This document shows positions 56,652 to 64,000 of a DNA stretch of 64,000 nt, one piece after another. The position numbers were made by a program, and so were the translations under genes. The stretch lies in NCBI GenBank assembly GCA_019112635.1, contig DXIX01000037.1, positions 1 through 64,000 on the forward strand, written 5' to 3'. A model generated the notes under the pieces. It saw only the letters and a list, made by a program, of their open reading frames with translations. It was not told where the DNA came from and did not search any database. This DNA is from Candidatus Blautia intestinigallinarum. GTDB lineage: Bacteria > Bacillota > Clostridia > Lachnospirales > Lachnospiraceae. Position 1 is the first letter of the stretch. Each line of letters begins with the position of its first letter.

Positions 56652-57830
56652 TTATTTTCTCATCTTTTTTGCTTTTTCCATCAATTTGATGATCTTGTCA
56701 TTGCTGGATCTGACTTTCTCCACGGACACATCATGATTGATAATGTCGATGATACTTGCCAGATATTTGCTCATATTCGCCTCAATATAGTAAGGTTTTG
56801 TCAGAAGTTCAGGGTCACGGTAGTTCAGGTTCGTGGTGATTACCTTGTCGATGTATCCCTTCTCATAATACTCATCAAACTTATCCAGACCGTCAGTGAA
56901 CAGACCGTAAGTGGTGCAGACAAATACACGTTTTGCGTTGCGCTCTTTTAACTGCTTTGCCACATCCAGCATACTTCCGCCGGAGGAGATCATATCGTCG
57001 ATGACCAGCACATCCTTGCCTTCCACAGAGTCGCCGAGAAATTCATGAGCTACAATGGGGTTCTTGCCGTTGATGATGGTTGAGTAATCACGGCGCTTGT
57101 AGAACATACCCATGTCTACACCCAGGATACTGGAGAAGTAGACAGCTCTTGACATGGCGCCCTCGTCCGGACTGATGATCATCAGATGCTCATTGTCCGC
57201 TACGAAGTCCGGAACATGTTTGAGAAGGGCTTTCAGAAACTGGTAGGTTGCGAAGAAGTTATCGAATCCCTTCAGCGGAATGGAGTTCTGTACCCGCGGG
57301 TCGTGTGCATCGAATGTGATGAGGTTGGATACTCCCATACTGCTCAGCTCTTTCAAAGCCAGGGCACAGTCCAAAGACTCTCTCTTAGCCCGTTTGTGCT
57401 GGCGCCCCTCATAGAGGAACGGCATGATGACATTGATCCGGTGTGCCTTACCTGTGGCAGCGGATATGATACGTTTCAGATCCTGGTAGTGATTGTCCGG
57501 AGACATGTGATTCTCGTGTCCGCATACGGTATAGGTGAGACTATAGTTGGTGATATCCACCATGATAAACAAGTCCACTCCACGGACAGACTCCTTGATA
57601 AAACCTTTTCCCTCACCGGTTCCGAAACGGGGACATTCACATTCAATCAGAAAAGAGTCCGCACTGTATCCCTCAAGATTCACTCCGGACTGATTGTGAC
57701 TTATCAGCTCTTTTCGGAAACGCACCAGTTTGGAATCCACTTCCCTTGCAAGGTCCTGACAGCCGGCCAGGGCTGCGATTTTGATCGGTGCTACCGGAAG
57801 GCTTTTTTCCAGCAATTCAATATTCGGCAT
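56652..57830 (-). CDS. prs: Ribose-phosphate pyrophosphokinase, long form
   Basis: A 392-residue PRPP synthase, longer than the usual about 315. Core motifs are MPFLYEGRQHKRAKRESLDC, ITFDAHDPRVQNS (the divalent-cation loop), and VLVIDDMISSGGSMLDVA, the PRPP-binding loop. The N-terminus and a C-terminal extension differ from the classical enzyme. It supplies PRPP for nucleotides, His and Trp. It has a consensus minus-strand promoter (57913-57941). A second, standard prs elsewhere in the genome would not be surprising. Confidence 0.92.
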   Translation of the reverse strand: MPNIELLEKSLPVAPIKIAALAGCQDLAREVDSKLVRFRKELISHNQSGVNLEGYSADSFLIECECPRFGTGEGKGFIKESVRGVDLFIMVDITNYSLTYTVCGHENHMSPDNHYQDLKRIISAATGKAHRINVIMPFLYEGRQHKRAKRESLDCALALKELSSMGVSNLITFDAHDPRVQNSIPLKGFDNFFATYQFLKALLKHVPDFVADNEHLMIISPDEGAMSRAVYFSSILGVDMGMFYKRRDYSTIINGKNPIVAHEFLGDSVEGKDVLVIDDMISSGGSMLDVAKQLKERNAKRVFVCTTYGLFTDGLDKFDEYYEKGYIDKVITTNLNYRDPELLTKPYYIEANMSKYLASIIDIINHDVSVEKVRSSNDKIIKLMEKAKKMRK

Positions 57831-57912
57831 AATTTACCTCCAATTTATCTTGATCCCACTTATTATGTAAAAAGAATGTGTTCTCTCGTCTTTACATCGT
57901 CTTTACACTATA

Positions 57913-57941
57913 TTTATAACATTCGTTTTTGCGACCGTCAA
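57913..57941 (-). promoter_or_regulatory. prs promoter
   Basis: On the minus strand TTGACG (57941-57936), 17-base spacer, TATAAA (57918-57913). Two TAAAGACG/TGTAAAGACG direct repeats follow in the leader. Confidence 0.78.
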
Positions 57942-57949
57942 GGAATTTA

Positions 57950-57978
57950 TTGCTTTTTAGATTCAAAATTGGTATGAT
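57950..57978 (+). promoter_or_regulatory. Promoter of the DUF512-der unit
   Basis: TTGCTT, 17-base spacer, TATGAT (57973-57978), 29 bases before the DUF512 gene, back to back with the prs promoter. Confidence 0.7.
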
Positions 57979-58007
57979 AAAGTAGGATTTAAAGGAGTAA
58001 ATAGAAG

Positions 58008-59390
58008 ATGAAAAAAAAGGAACATGTGATATCCAGGGTGAATCCTGGGAGTATTGCACAGGAATTGGGAATTGAAAAAGGAGATGTCCTGCTGGAGATC
58101 AATCAGACTCCCATTGAAGATGTGCTGGATTATCACTATCTTATGAATGAAGAATATGTGGAACTTCTGATTCGCAAACCGGATGGAGAGGAATGGATTC
58201 TGGAAGTGGAGAAGGAATACGAGGAAGATCTGGGGGTGGAATTTGAGAACGGGCTGATGGATGAGTATCGTTCCTGTTCCAATCACTGTATCTTCTGCTT
58301 TATTGATCAGATGCCCAAGGGGATGAGAGAAACTCTGTACTTTAAGGACGATGATTCCAGACTGTCCTTTCTTCAGGGAAATTATGTGACGCTGACCAAT
58401 ATGTCGGATCATGATATTGACCGGATCATCAAGTATCACCTGGAACCCATCAATATCTCCTTTCAGACGACGAATCCCACCCTTCGCTGCCAGATGCTCC
58501 ACAACCGCTTTGCGGGGAAGGCGCTGGAGAAGGTACAAAGACTGTGTGACGCGGGAATTCATATGAATGGACAGATTGTTCTGTGCAAAGGGATCAATGA
58601 TGGGGCGGAGCTGGAACGGAGTCTGGAAGATCTGTGTAACTATTATCCGGCACTCCAGAGTGTCTCGGTGGTTCCGGTGGGCTTGACAAAATACCGGGAT
58701 GAATTGTATCCTTTACAGGCGTTTGACTGTCAGGATGCCGGGAAAGTGCTGGAGATCATTGAAAGATACCGCGACAGAATGTGGCAGGAACATCAGACCC
58801 ACTTTGTCCATGCCTCAGATGAGTGGTATATCCTGGCTGAAAGTTCTCTTCCCGGCGAGGAAGCTTATGACGGTTATCCCCAGCTGGAAAACGGAGTGGG
58901 AATGATCCGTCTTCTCACAGAAGAGATCACTGCAGGCCTGAAGGAGAGAAAAGGCGATGAGAGAGAAGAAAAAGTTTCCATAGCCACAGGACTTCTTGCA
59001 GCGCCTTATATCCGGGAATATGTCCGTTGGATCGAGAAAAAATATCCCAATGTACATGTTCAGGTCCATGAAGTGCGAAATCAGTTCTTCGGTGAGAAAA
59101 TAACGGTGGCCGGTCTTCTGACCGGACAGGATCTGAGAGAACAGCTGAGGGGAAAAGATCTGGGAGAACGGCTGCTGCTCTCCTGCAGCATGTTTCGCAG
59201 CGGGGAGGAGATTTTCCTGGACGATGTGAATGTGCACGATCTGGAGCGTGAGCTTCAGGTATCGATCACGGTGGTTGACAGCAGCGGAGAAGATTTTCTG
59301 GATGCAGTCCTGGGAGATCTTCAGAACAAGGAACATAGAAGGAGACAGATATATGAGCAAACCAGTTGTAGCAATTGTAGGACGTCCTAA
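58008..59390 (+). CDS. DUF512 family protein (PDZ plus radical-SAM-like)
   Basis: A 460-residue protein. An N-terminal PDZ-like domain ([22 protein letters not shown] in part, about 1-65) precedes a cysteine motif C-S-N-H-C-I-F-C (about 90-97), the CxxxCxxC of radical SAM enzymes. The rest is DUF512, with [15 protein letters not shown] near the end. It is regularly found next to der in Clostridia. Its reaction is unknown. It overlaps der by 38 bases. ATG 58008 follows AAAGGAG. Confidence 0.88.
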   Translation: MKKKEHVISRVNPGSIAQELGIEKGDVLLEINQTPIEDVLDYHYLMNEEYVELLIRKPDGEEWILEVEKEYEEDLGVEFENGLMDEYRSCSNHCIFCFIDQMPKGMRETLYFKDDDSRLSFLQGNYVTLTNMSDHDIDRIIKYHLEPINISFQTTNPTLRCQMLHNRFAGKALEKVQRLCDAGIHMNGQIVLCKGINDGAELERSLEDLCNYYPALQSVSVVPVGLTKYRDELYPLQAFDCQDAGKVLEIIERYRDRMWQEHQTHFVHASDEWYILAESSLPGEEAYDGYPQLENGVGMIRLLTEEITAGLKERKGDEREEKVSIATGLLAAPYIREYVRWIEKKYPNVHVQVHEVRNQFFGEKITVAGLLTGQDLREQLRGKDLGERLLLSCSMFRSGEEIFLDDVNVHDLERELQVSITVVDSSGEDFLDAVLGDLQNKEHRRRQIYEQTSCSNCRTS

Positions 59391-60678
59391 TGTGGGAAAA
59401 TCTACATTGTTTAATGTCCTGGCAGGAGAGAATATCTCCATCGTCAAGGATACGCCCGGTGTGACCCGGGACCGGATTTATGCGGATGTGACATGGCTGG
59501 ACAAGACATTTACCATGATAGATACCGGTGGAATTGAGCCGGACAGCAAGGACATCATACTCTCACAGATGCGGGAGCAGGCTCAGATCGCCATTGACAC
59601 AGCGGATGTGATTATTTTTCTGGTAGATGTGCGTCAGGGTATGGTGGACGCAGACGCGAAAGTGGCTGACATGCTGCGCAGAAGCACCAAGCCGGTGGTT
59701 CTGGTGGTGAATAAGGTGGACAGTTTCGAGAAATATATGATGGATGTCTACGAGTTTTATAATCTGGGAATCGGAGAACCTATTCCGATTTCTTCCTCTT
59801 CCCGTCTGGGACTGGGGGATATGCTGGATGAAGTGGTGAAACATTTTCCAGAGCAGAAGAGCCAGGATGAAGAGGATGAGATTCCGAGAATCGCAGTGGT
59901 GGGAAAACCCAATGTGGGAAAATCTTCCTTGGTTAACAAACTGGTGGGTGAAGACAGGGTGATTGTCTCAGACATTGCCGGCACCACCAGAGATGCCATT
60001 GACACGAAAGTGGCTTGGAATGGAAAAGAGTATATTTTTATCGACACGGCCGGCCTTCGAAGAAAAGGCAAGGTAAAGGAAGAGATTGAGCGGTACAGTG
60101 TGATCCGCACAGTGACGGCGGTGGAACGCGCGAACATTGTGATTCTTATGATTGACGCAGTGGAAGGTATCACGGAGCAGGATGCCAAGATCGCCGGAAT
60201 TGCCCATGAAAAAGGAAAAGGCGTTATCATCGCGGTGAATAAATGGGATGCCATCGAGAAGAATGACAAGACCATCTATAAGTACCGGGAAAAGATCCGC
60301 AATACTCTTTCCTATATGCCTTACGCGGAGCTGGTTTTTATCTCAGCGAAGACAGGGCTTCGGCTTCAGCGGTTGTTTGAGACCATCGATGCGGTGGTGG
60401 AGAATCAGACACTCCGGATTCAGACAGGAGTTTTGAATGAGATTCTCACAGAAGCCATGGCCATGCAGCAGCCTCCTTCCGACAGAGGAAAGCGGCTTAA
60501 GATCTTCTACATGACACAGGTAGCTGTCCGTCCTCCGACGTTTGTGATTTTTGTAAATGACAAAGAGTTGATGCATTTTTCATATACAAGATATTTGGAG
60601 AACCGGATTCGGGATGCTTTTGGTTTCGGGGGAACTCCACTGAAATTTATTGTGAGGGAAAGAGGAGAGAAAAAGTGA
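59353..60678 (+). CDS. der: Ribosome-associated GTPase Der (EngA)
   Basis: A 441-residue protein with two tandem GTPase domains: [17 protein letters not shown] with DTGG, and [17 protein letters not shown] with [12 protein letters not shown]-terminal KH-like domain follows. Essential for 50S assembly. ATG 59353 follows AGGAGA; the longer frame from 59230 lies inside the DUF512 gene without a ribosome site. Confidence 0.97.
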   Translation: MSKPVVAIVGRPNVGKSTLFNVLAGENISIVKDTPGVTRDRIYADVTWLDKTFTMIDTGGIEPDSKDIILSQMREQAQIAIDTADVIIFLVDVRQGMVDADAKVADMLRRSTKPVVLVVNKVDSFEKYMMDVYEFYNLGIGEPIPISSSSRLGLGDMLDEVVKHFPEQKSQDEEDEIPRIAVVGKPNVGKSSLVNKLVGEDRVIVSDIAGTTRDAIDTKVAWNGKEYIFIDTAGLRRKGKVKEEIERYSVIRTVTAVERANIVILMIDAVEGITEQDAKIAGIAHEKGKGVIIAVNKWDAIEKNDKTIYKYREKIRNTLSYMPYAELVFISAKTGLRLQRLFETIDAVVENQTLRIQTGVLNEILTEAMAMQQPPSDRGKRLKIFYMTQVAVRPPTFVIFVNDKELMHFSYTRYLENRIRDAFGFGGTPLKFIVRERGEKK

Positions 60679-61328
60679 TTTTGGTAAGAGTGATCTGTGT
60701 GGCGATTGGATATCTGTTTGGATTATTTCAGACTTCCTATCTGTATGGAAGAGCAAATCATATGGATATCCGGGAACATGGGAGTGGAAATGCAGGTACA
60801 ACGAATGCGCTGCGCACAATGGGAAAGAAAGCAGGGGCTCTGACTTTGCTGGGAGACTGTCTGAAATGTGTTCTGGCAGTGGTGGCAGTCCGGCTGATCT
60901 TCGGGGGAAACTACAAAGACATCCTGCCGCTTTTGAGTCTGTACGCGGCAGCTGGATGTATTCTGGGACATAATTTTCCTTTTTATCTCGGCTTTCGCGG
61001 CGGAAAGGGAGTTGCTGCTTCCGTGGGAATGGTGATTGTGATGGATTGGAGGATCTTTCTGATCTGTGCGGTGGTTTTTTTCACCATTTATTTTACCACG
61101 CATTACGTTTCTCTTTGCTCCATCAGTGCCTATCTGGTGGCATTGGTGATGTTGATTGTTTTTGGGCAGATGGGACATTACCATATGGCGCAGGCAAGGG
61201 TCTGGGAGATGGATCTTGTGATGACTTTTCTGACAATTCTGGCCGTATACCGGCACAGAGCGAATATTAAGCGCTTGTTGAGTGGTGAGGAAAGCAAAAT
61301 ATATCTCAGCACGAAAAATAAGAAATAG
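60675..61328 (+). CDS. plsY: Acyl-phosphate:glycerol-3-phosphate acyltransferase PlsY
   Basis: A 217-residue membrane enzyme with about five helices that acylates glycerol-3-phosphate using PlsX-made acyl phosphate. Conserved loops are [40 protein letters not shown] and a C-terminal [13 protein letters not shown]. The GTG start overlaps the der stop (GTGA). Confidence 0.95.
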   Translation: MILVRVICVAIGYLFGLFQTSYLYGRANHMDIREHGSGNAGTTNALRTMGKKAGALTLLGDCLKCVLAVVAVRLIFGGNYKDILPLLSLYAAAGCILGHNFPFYLGFRGGKGVAASVGMVIVMDWRIFLICAVVFFTIYFTTHYVSLCSISAYLVALVMLIVFGQMGHYHMAQARVWEMDLVMTFLTILAVYRHRANIKRLLSGEESKIYLSTKNKK

Positions 61329-61339
61329 AGGTGATAAAA

Positions 61340-62356
61340 TTGGCAAAAATTAGTGTATTAGGAGCGGGAAGCTGGGGGACGGCCTTGTCATTGCTTTTGC
61401 ATAACAATGGTCATGAAGTGATTCTCTGGTCGGTAATCGAAGAGGAAGTCAAGATGCTTCGTGAGAAGCGTCAGCATGAGAGTAAGCTGCCGGGGGTGAA
61501 ACTTCCGAAGGAGATTGATATCACAGCAGATCTGGAGTATTCCTGCAAGGACAGAGATCTTCTGGTTTTGGCGGTTCCCTCGCCTTACACCAGAAGTACT
61601 GCGCACAGCATGAAGGAGCTGGTTCGATACGGACAGATTATTGTGAATGTTGCAAAGGGAATCGAGGAGACGACTCTGATGACGCTCAATGAGATCATCG
61701 AGGAGGAGATTCCCCAGGCGGATGTGGCGGTTCTGTCGGGACCAAGCCATGCGGAGGAAGTTGGAAGAGGGCTTCCGACTACCTGCGTTGCCAGTGCGCG
61801 TACAAAAAAGACAGCGGAATATGTACAGGAAGTGTTCATGAGTCCGGTGTTCCGTGTCTACACATCTCCGGATATTCTGGGTGTGGAACTGGGCGGTTCT
61901 CTGAAAAATGTGATAGCCCTTGCGGCAGGAACAGCAGACGGACTGGGTTATGGAGACAACACGAAAGCAGCCCTGATTACCAGAGGTATCGCAGAGATTG
62001 CAAGGCTTGGGATTGAGATGGGCGCGAAATCACAGACTCTGTATGGTCTGTCTGGTATGGGGGATCTGATTGTCACCTGTGCCAGTGTACACAGCAGAAA
62101 CCGGAAAGCCGGATATCTGATGGGAAAAGGATATACAATGGAAGAAGCCATGAAAGAAGTGAAGATGGTGGTGGAAGGCGTGTATTCTGCCAAGGCGGCG
62201 AAGCAGCTGTCTGAGAAGTACCATGTGGAGATGCCCATTGTGGATGAGGTCAACAAGGTGCTGTTTGAAGGAAAATCAGCCAAGGATGCGGTGATGGATC
62301 TGATGCTTCGTGATAAGAAGATGGAGGCGCCGGTTATTTCCTGGGATATGAAATAA
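61340..62356 (+). CDS. gpsA: Glycerol-3-phosphate dehydrogenase GpsA
   Basis: A 338-residue NAD(P)-dependent enzyme that makes glycerol-3-phosphate from dihydroxyacetone phosphate, feeding PlsY. The Rossmann motif GAGSWGTALS starts the protein; VNVAKGIE, LSGPSHAEEV and LGGSLKNVIALAAG carry the catalytic Lys region. AGAGGTGA precedes TTG 61340, preferred over GTG 61331. It shares a transcript with der-plsY. Confidence 0.96.
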   Translation: MAKISVLGAGSWGTALSLLLHNNGHEVILWSVIEEEVKMLREKRQHESKLPGVKLPKEIDITADLEYSCKDRDLLVLAVPSPYTRSTAHSMKELVRYGQIIVNVAKGIEETTLMTLNEIIEEEIPQADVAVLSGPSHAEEVGRGLPTTCVASARTKKTAEYVQEVFMSPVFRVYTSPDILGVELGGSLKNVIALAAGTADGLGYGDNTKAALITRGIAEIARLGIEMGAKSQTLYGLSGMGDLIVTCASVHSRNRKAGYLMGKGYTMEEAMKEVKMVVEGVYSAKAAKQLSEKYHVEMPIVDEVNKVLFEGKSAKDAVMDLMLRDKKMEAPVISWDMK

Positions 62357-62392
62357 AGATTTTGCTACCTATTTAAATAGTGGCAGTATGAT

Positions 62393-62436
62393 AAAAGCCA
62401 TTTTGCGGGGAATGAAATTCCTGCAAAATGGCTTTT
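62393..62436. terminator. Bidirectional terminator between gpsA and the aldo/keto reductase
   Basis: AAAAGCCATTTTGC and GCAAAATGGCTTTT, a perfect 14-bp stem with an inner GGAAT/ATTCC helix, between convergent genes. Confidence 0.9.
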
Positions 62437-62449
62437 CGGCTGTTTTAGA

Positions 62450-63277
62450 TTAGAAAGGAACATCTCTTAAATCTTCCGGGACGTGGGATACGTGGAGATT
62501 CTGGTTAAGGCTGTCGATAATCTCCATGTCCTCCTCTTCAATCTCAAAATCAAAAATATCTCCGTTTATCCGGATGCGTTCCGGATCACTGGACTTGGGG
62601 ATGACGGCAACCCCTTTCTGGAGAGCCCAGCGCAGTCCGATCTGTGCGGGAGTTTTCACATATTTTGTGGCAAGGACACACATGACGTCGTTGTCGAAAT
62701 AAGCGCCTCTGGCAAGCGGCGCGTAAGCCTGTACCTGAATACCACGGTCCTGACAGTATTCCAATAAGTCCTTCTGATAGCAGTAAGGGTGAAATTCGAT
62801 TTGATTGACGGCGGGTACGATGTCGGAATACTTTTTCAGCTCTTCCAGATGACGGATCTCGAAGTTGCTGACGCCGATTGACTGTGCCTGACCGGATTCC
62901 AGAAGTTTTTCCATCTCTTTCCAGGTATTGAGAAAACAGCCGGGAACCGGCCAATGTATGAGGTATAGGTCTACGTAGTCCAGCTGAAGGCGCTCAAGAC
63001 TTCTGCGGAACGAATCCTCAATATCTCCAAGACGCTGAGCGTTGTTCCAGATTTTGGTGGTGACAAATAAGTCCTTACGGGGAATGCCGCACTGAGCGAT
63101 TCCTCTCCCCACGGCATCTTCGTTGGCATAGGCAGATGCTGTGTCAATCAGCCGGTAACCTGCCTGGGTGGCATGGTAGATGGCCTGTTCTGCTTCGTTG
63201 TCTCCTGTCAATTTATATACACCTAAACCCAATAAAGGCATTTCTCTGTCGGTATTCAAGAATACGGTTTTTCGCAT
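62450..63277 (-). CDS. Aldo/keto reductase
   Basis: A 275-residue NADPH-dependent TIM-barrel reductase of the AKR5-like group. The catalytic tetrad is visible: Asp in LIDTASAYANE with its Tyr, Lys in VTTKIWN, His in YLIHWP. IPKSSDPERI binds NADPH. ATG 63277 follows GGAAGGAGG. Substrate unknown; small aldehydes or keto acids are typical. Confidence 0.92.
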   Translation of the reverse strand: MRKTVFLNTDREMPLLGLGVYKLTGDNEAEQAIYHATQAGYRLIDTASAYANEDAVGRGIAQCGIPRKDLFVTTKIWNNAQRLGDIEDSFRRSLERLQLDYVDLYLIHWPVPGCFLNTWKEMEKLLESGQAQSIGVSNFEIRHLEELKKYSDIVPAVNQIEFHPYCYQKDLLEYCQDRGIQVQAYAPLARGAYFDNDVMCVLATKYVKTPAQIGLRWALQKGVAVIPKSSDPERIRINGDIFDFEIEEEDMEIIDSLNQNLHVSHVPEDLRDVPF

Positions 63278-63445
63278 GAAAAAAATCAGCCTCCTTCCAA
63301 TGTTATCTGCACCAGTATAACATAAAACTGTAAAATATGTACATAAAAACTATTAAAAAATATTGAACAGGAAGAAAAATGCTTAAGAAAAAAGTTAAAG
63401 AAGACTAAAATAGTATAAAAACCACCAAGCTTATCGTTAATAAAG

Positions 63446-63459
63446 TAACAAGTTTGTTA
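63446..63459. promoter_or_regulatory. Operator-like palindrome
   Basis: TAACAA-GT-TTGTTA is a perfect palindrome, preceded by GTTA-ATAAAG-TAAC. The binding protein is unknown. Confidence 0.4.
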
Positions 63460-63540
63460 AACTAAGATACAAACACTGTCAAAATGTATAAAATTTACCT
63501 TAATTTTCATGGATTTATAGAAAAATCTAAGAAGATATTC

Positions 63541-63569
63541 TTGCTAAACGTAGGGAATCGTTGTATAAT
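63541..63569 (+). promoter_or_regulatory. Promoter of the His-rich/cooT unit
   Basis: TTGCTA, 17-base spacer, TATAAT (63564-63569), 72 bases upstream of the first gene. Confidence 0.75.
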
Positions 63570-63640
63570 GAAGGAAATTGATAATTTCTTATCATGTAAG
63601 AGACTGCGCATTGCGCAGCAACTGAAGAAAGGAGTAGCAC

Positions 63641-63949
63641 ATGCATTTGGTTAAAGACGAAAATGGCAATATGGTTCCCCATGGACATGAACATAATCAT
63701 GAGGAACATGCGCATTGTGGAAATTGCCAGGGTGGCGATTGCAAAAATGAGACACTGGCTCTTTTGACCTATATGCGTCAGCATAATGAACAGCATGCAG
63801 CTGAGTTGGACCAGATGGCAGATAATCTTCTGAAATTGGGAATGGATGCTGCTGCGAAGACAATCAAGGAAGCTGTGGCAGATTTCCAGAAAGGAAATAT
63901 GCGTTTGGGACTGGCGCTTACACTGGTGAAAAGTGAACTTGAGAAGTAG
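63641..63949 (+). CDS. His-rich, probably metal-binding protein
   Basis: A 102-residue protein of unknown family. The N-terminus is a likely metal ligand region: seven His within the first 25 residues (HGHEHNHEEHAH) and three Cys (CGNCQGGDC). The remainder (about 36-102) is predicted helical. ATG 63641 follows AAAGGAG. It is followed 11 bases later by a CooT-type nickel protein, so nickel storage or delivery is a reasonable guess, comparable in role to the His-rich CooJ, though no homology is shown. Confidence 0.75.
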   Translation: MHLVKDENGNMVPHGHEHNHEEHAHCGNCQGGDCKNETLALLTYMRQHNEQHAAELDQMADNLLKLGMDAAAKTIKEAVADFQKGNMRLGLALTLVKSELEK

Positions 63950-63960
63950 GAGGCATAGAT

Positions 63961-64000
63961 ATGTGTTTGGCAACAGTTTACAAAGAAAGTGACAATACCG
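63961..64000 (+). CDS. CooT-family nickel-binding protein (5' part only)
   Basis: The first 13 codons, MCLATVYKESDNT, match the characteristic start of the small CooT nickel-binding proteins, in which Cys2 is a metal ligand. AGGAGG precedes ATG by 7 bases. The gene runs off the window. Such proteins assist nickel insertion into carbon monoxide dehydrogenase. Confidence 0.75.
   Translation, partial: MCLATVYKESDNT

Larger units (their letters stand above)
63278..63640. other. 363-bp AT-rich intergenic region upstream of the His-rich/cooT genes
   Basis: No gene is seen. It contains a perfect 14-bp palindrome TAACAAGTTTGTTA (63446-63459), a promoter at 63541-63569 and a small CTGCGC-ATT-GCGCAG hairpin (63608-63622) in the leader. 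Regulation of one or both flanking genes from here is likely. Confidence 0.6.

Noticed and set aside
1-64000. CRISPR arrays, rRNA and tRNA genes, complete insertion sequences or prophage
   Set aside because: No regularly spaced repeats, no cloverleaf or rRNA-like sequence, and no transposase, integrase or phage structural gene was seen on reading the window; faint signals could be missed without a search tool.

Overview
The window looks like the chromosome of a gut-type Lachnospiraceae (Clostridia, Firmicutes). The evidence is the gene order DUF177-rpmF-plsX-acpP-rnc-smc-ftsY, ylxM-ffh-rpsP-khpA-rimM-trmD-rplS and pta-ackA, purine-rich Shine-Dalgarno sites, many TTG/GTG starts, and housekeeping promoters that nearly all have a 17-base spacer. 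The genus cannot be fixed from the sequence alone. No rRNA, tRNA, CRISPR array, complete insertion sequence or prophage was seen.

Layout. (1) 1-11,230 is accessory and partly worn: a minus-strand TetR/ABC/MFS efflux operon whose last gene looks truncated, a frameshifted AraC regulator, an HD-domain protein, an MFS importer, a ferredoxin scar, a Zn-macrodomain/class M sirtuin pair, and a MarR-MFS-deaminase group. (2) 11,231-24,830 is a catabolic block: two successive [FAD oxidase-EtfB-EtfA] modules, a YcxB-like protein, a BCCT transporter, a GlpP-type antiterminator and a DUF89 phosphatase, followed by an SDR dehydrogenase, an FGGY kinase and SurE. (3) 24,839-29,250 is core: tmcAL, pta-ackA, DUF177-rpmF. 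(4) 29,335-35,624 is a three-gene surface-polymer island (two glycosyltransferases, one fused to a glycerophosphotransferase, and a pyruvyltransferase-FrhB fusion) sitting between rpmF and plsX. (5) 35,700-62,360 is core: lipid synthesis, RNase III, SMC, SRP, ribosome and tRNA modification genes, RNase HII, PRPP synthase, Der, PlsY and GpsA. It is interspersed with ilvA, an orphan sugar-binding lipoprotein, a DUF362 ferredoxin, a ZIP transporter, a signal-peptidase homologue lacking its catalytic dyad, an internally deleted NhaC antiporter and a zinc-ribbon/FHA protein. (6) 62,390-64,000 holds an aldo/keto reductase, a His-rich protein and the start of a CooT nickel protein.

The most interesting system is in regions 1-2. 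Three separate transcription units (the MFS importer at 5,578-6,828, the oxidase/ETF/BCCT/GlpP operon from 11,493, and the SDR/FGGY-kinase/SurE operon from 21,750) begin with the same cassette. It consists of a consensus promoter with a 17-base spacer, then 7-8 bases later a GTTAC...GTAAC hairpin with a purine-rich AGAG-type loop, overlapping the 5' arm of an intrinsic terminator. The hairpin and terminator cannot both form, which is the design of a transcription attenuator. One of the operons itself encodes a GlpP-family RNA antiterminator. The simplest reading is a self-contained GlpP-like antitermination regulon for an unidentified substrate: import by MFS/BCCT, oxidation through flavoprotein oxidases into dedicated ETFs, phosphorylation by the FGGY kinase (perhaps making the inducer), and housekeeping by two phosphatases. 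The substrate is not deducible from the sequence.
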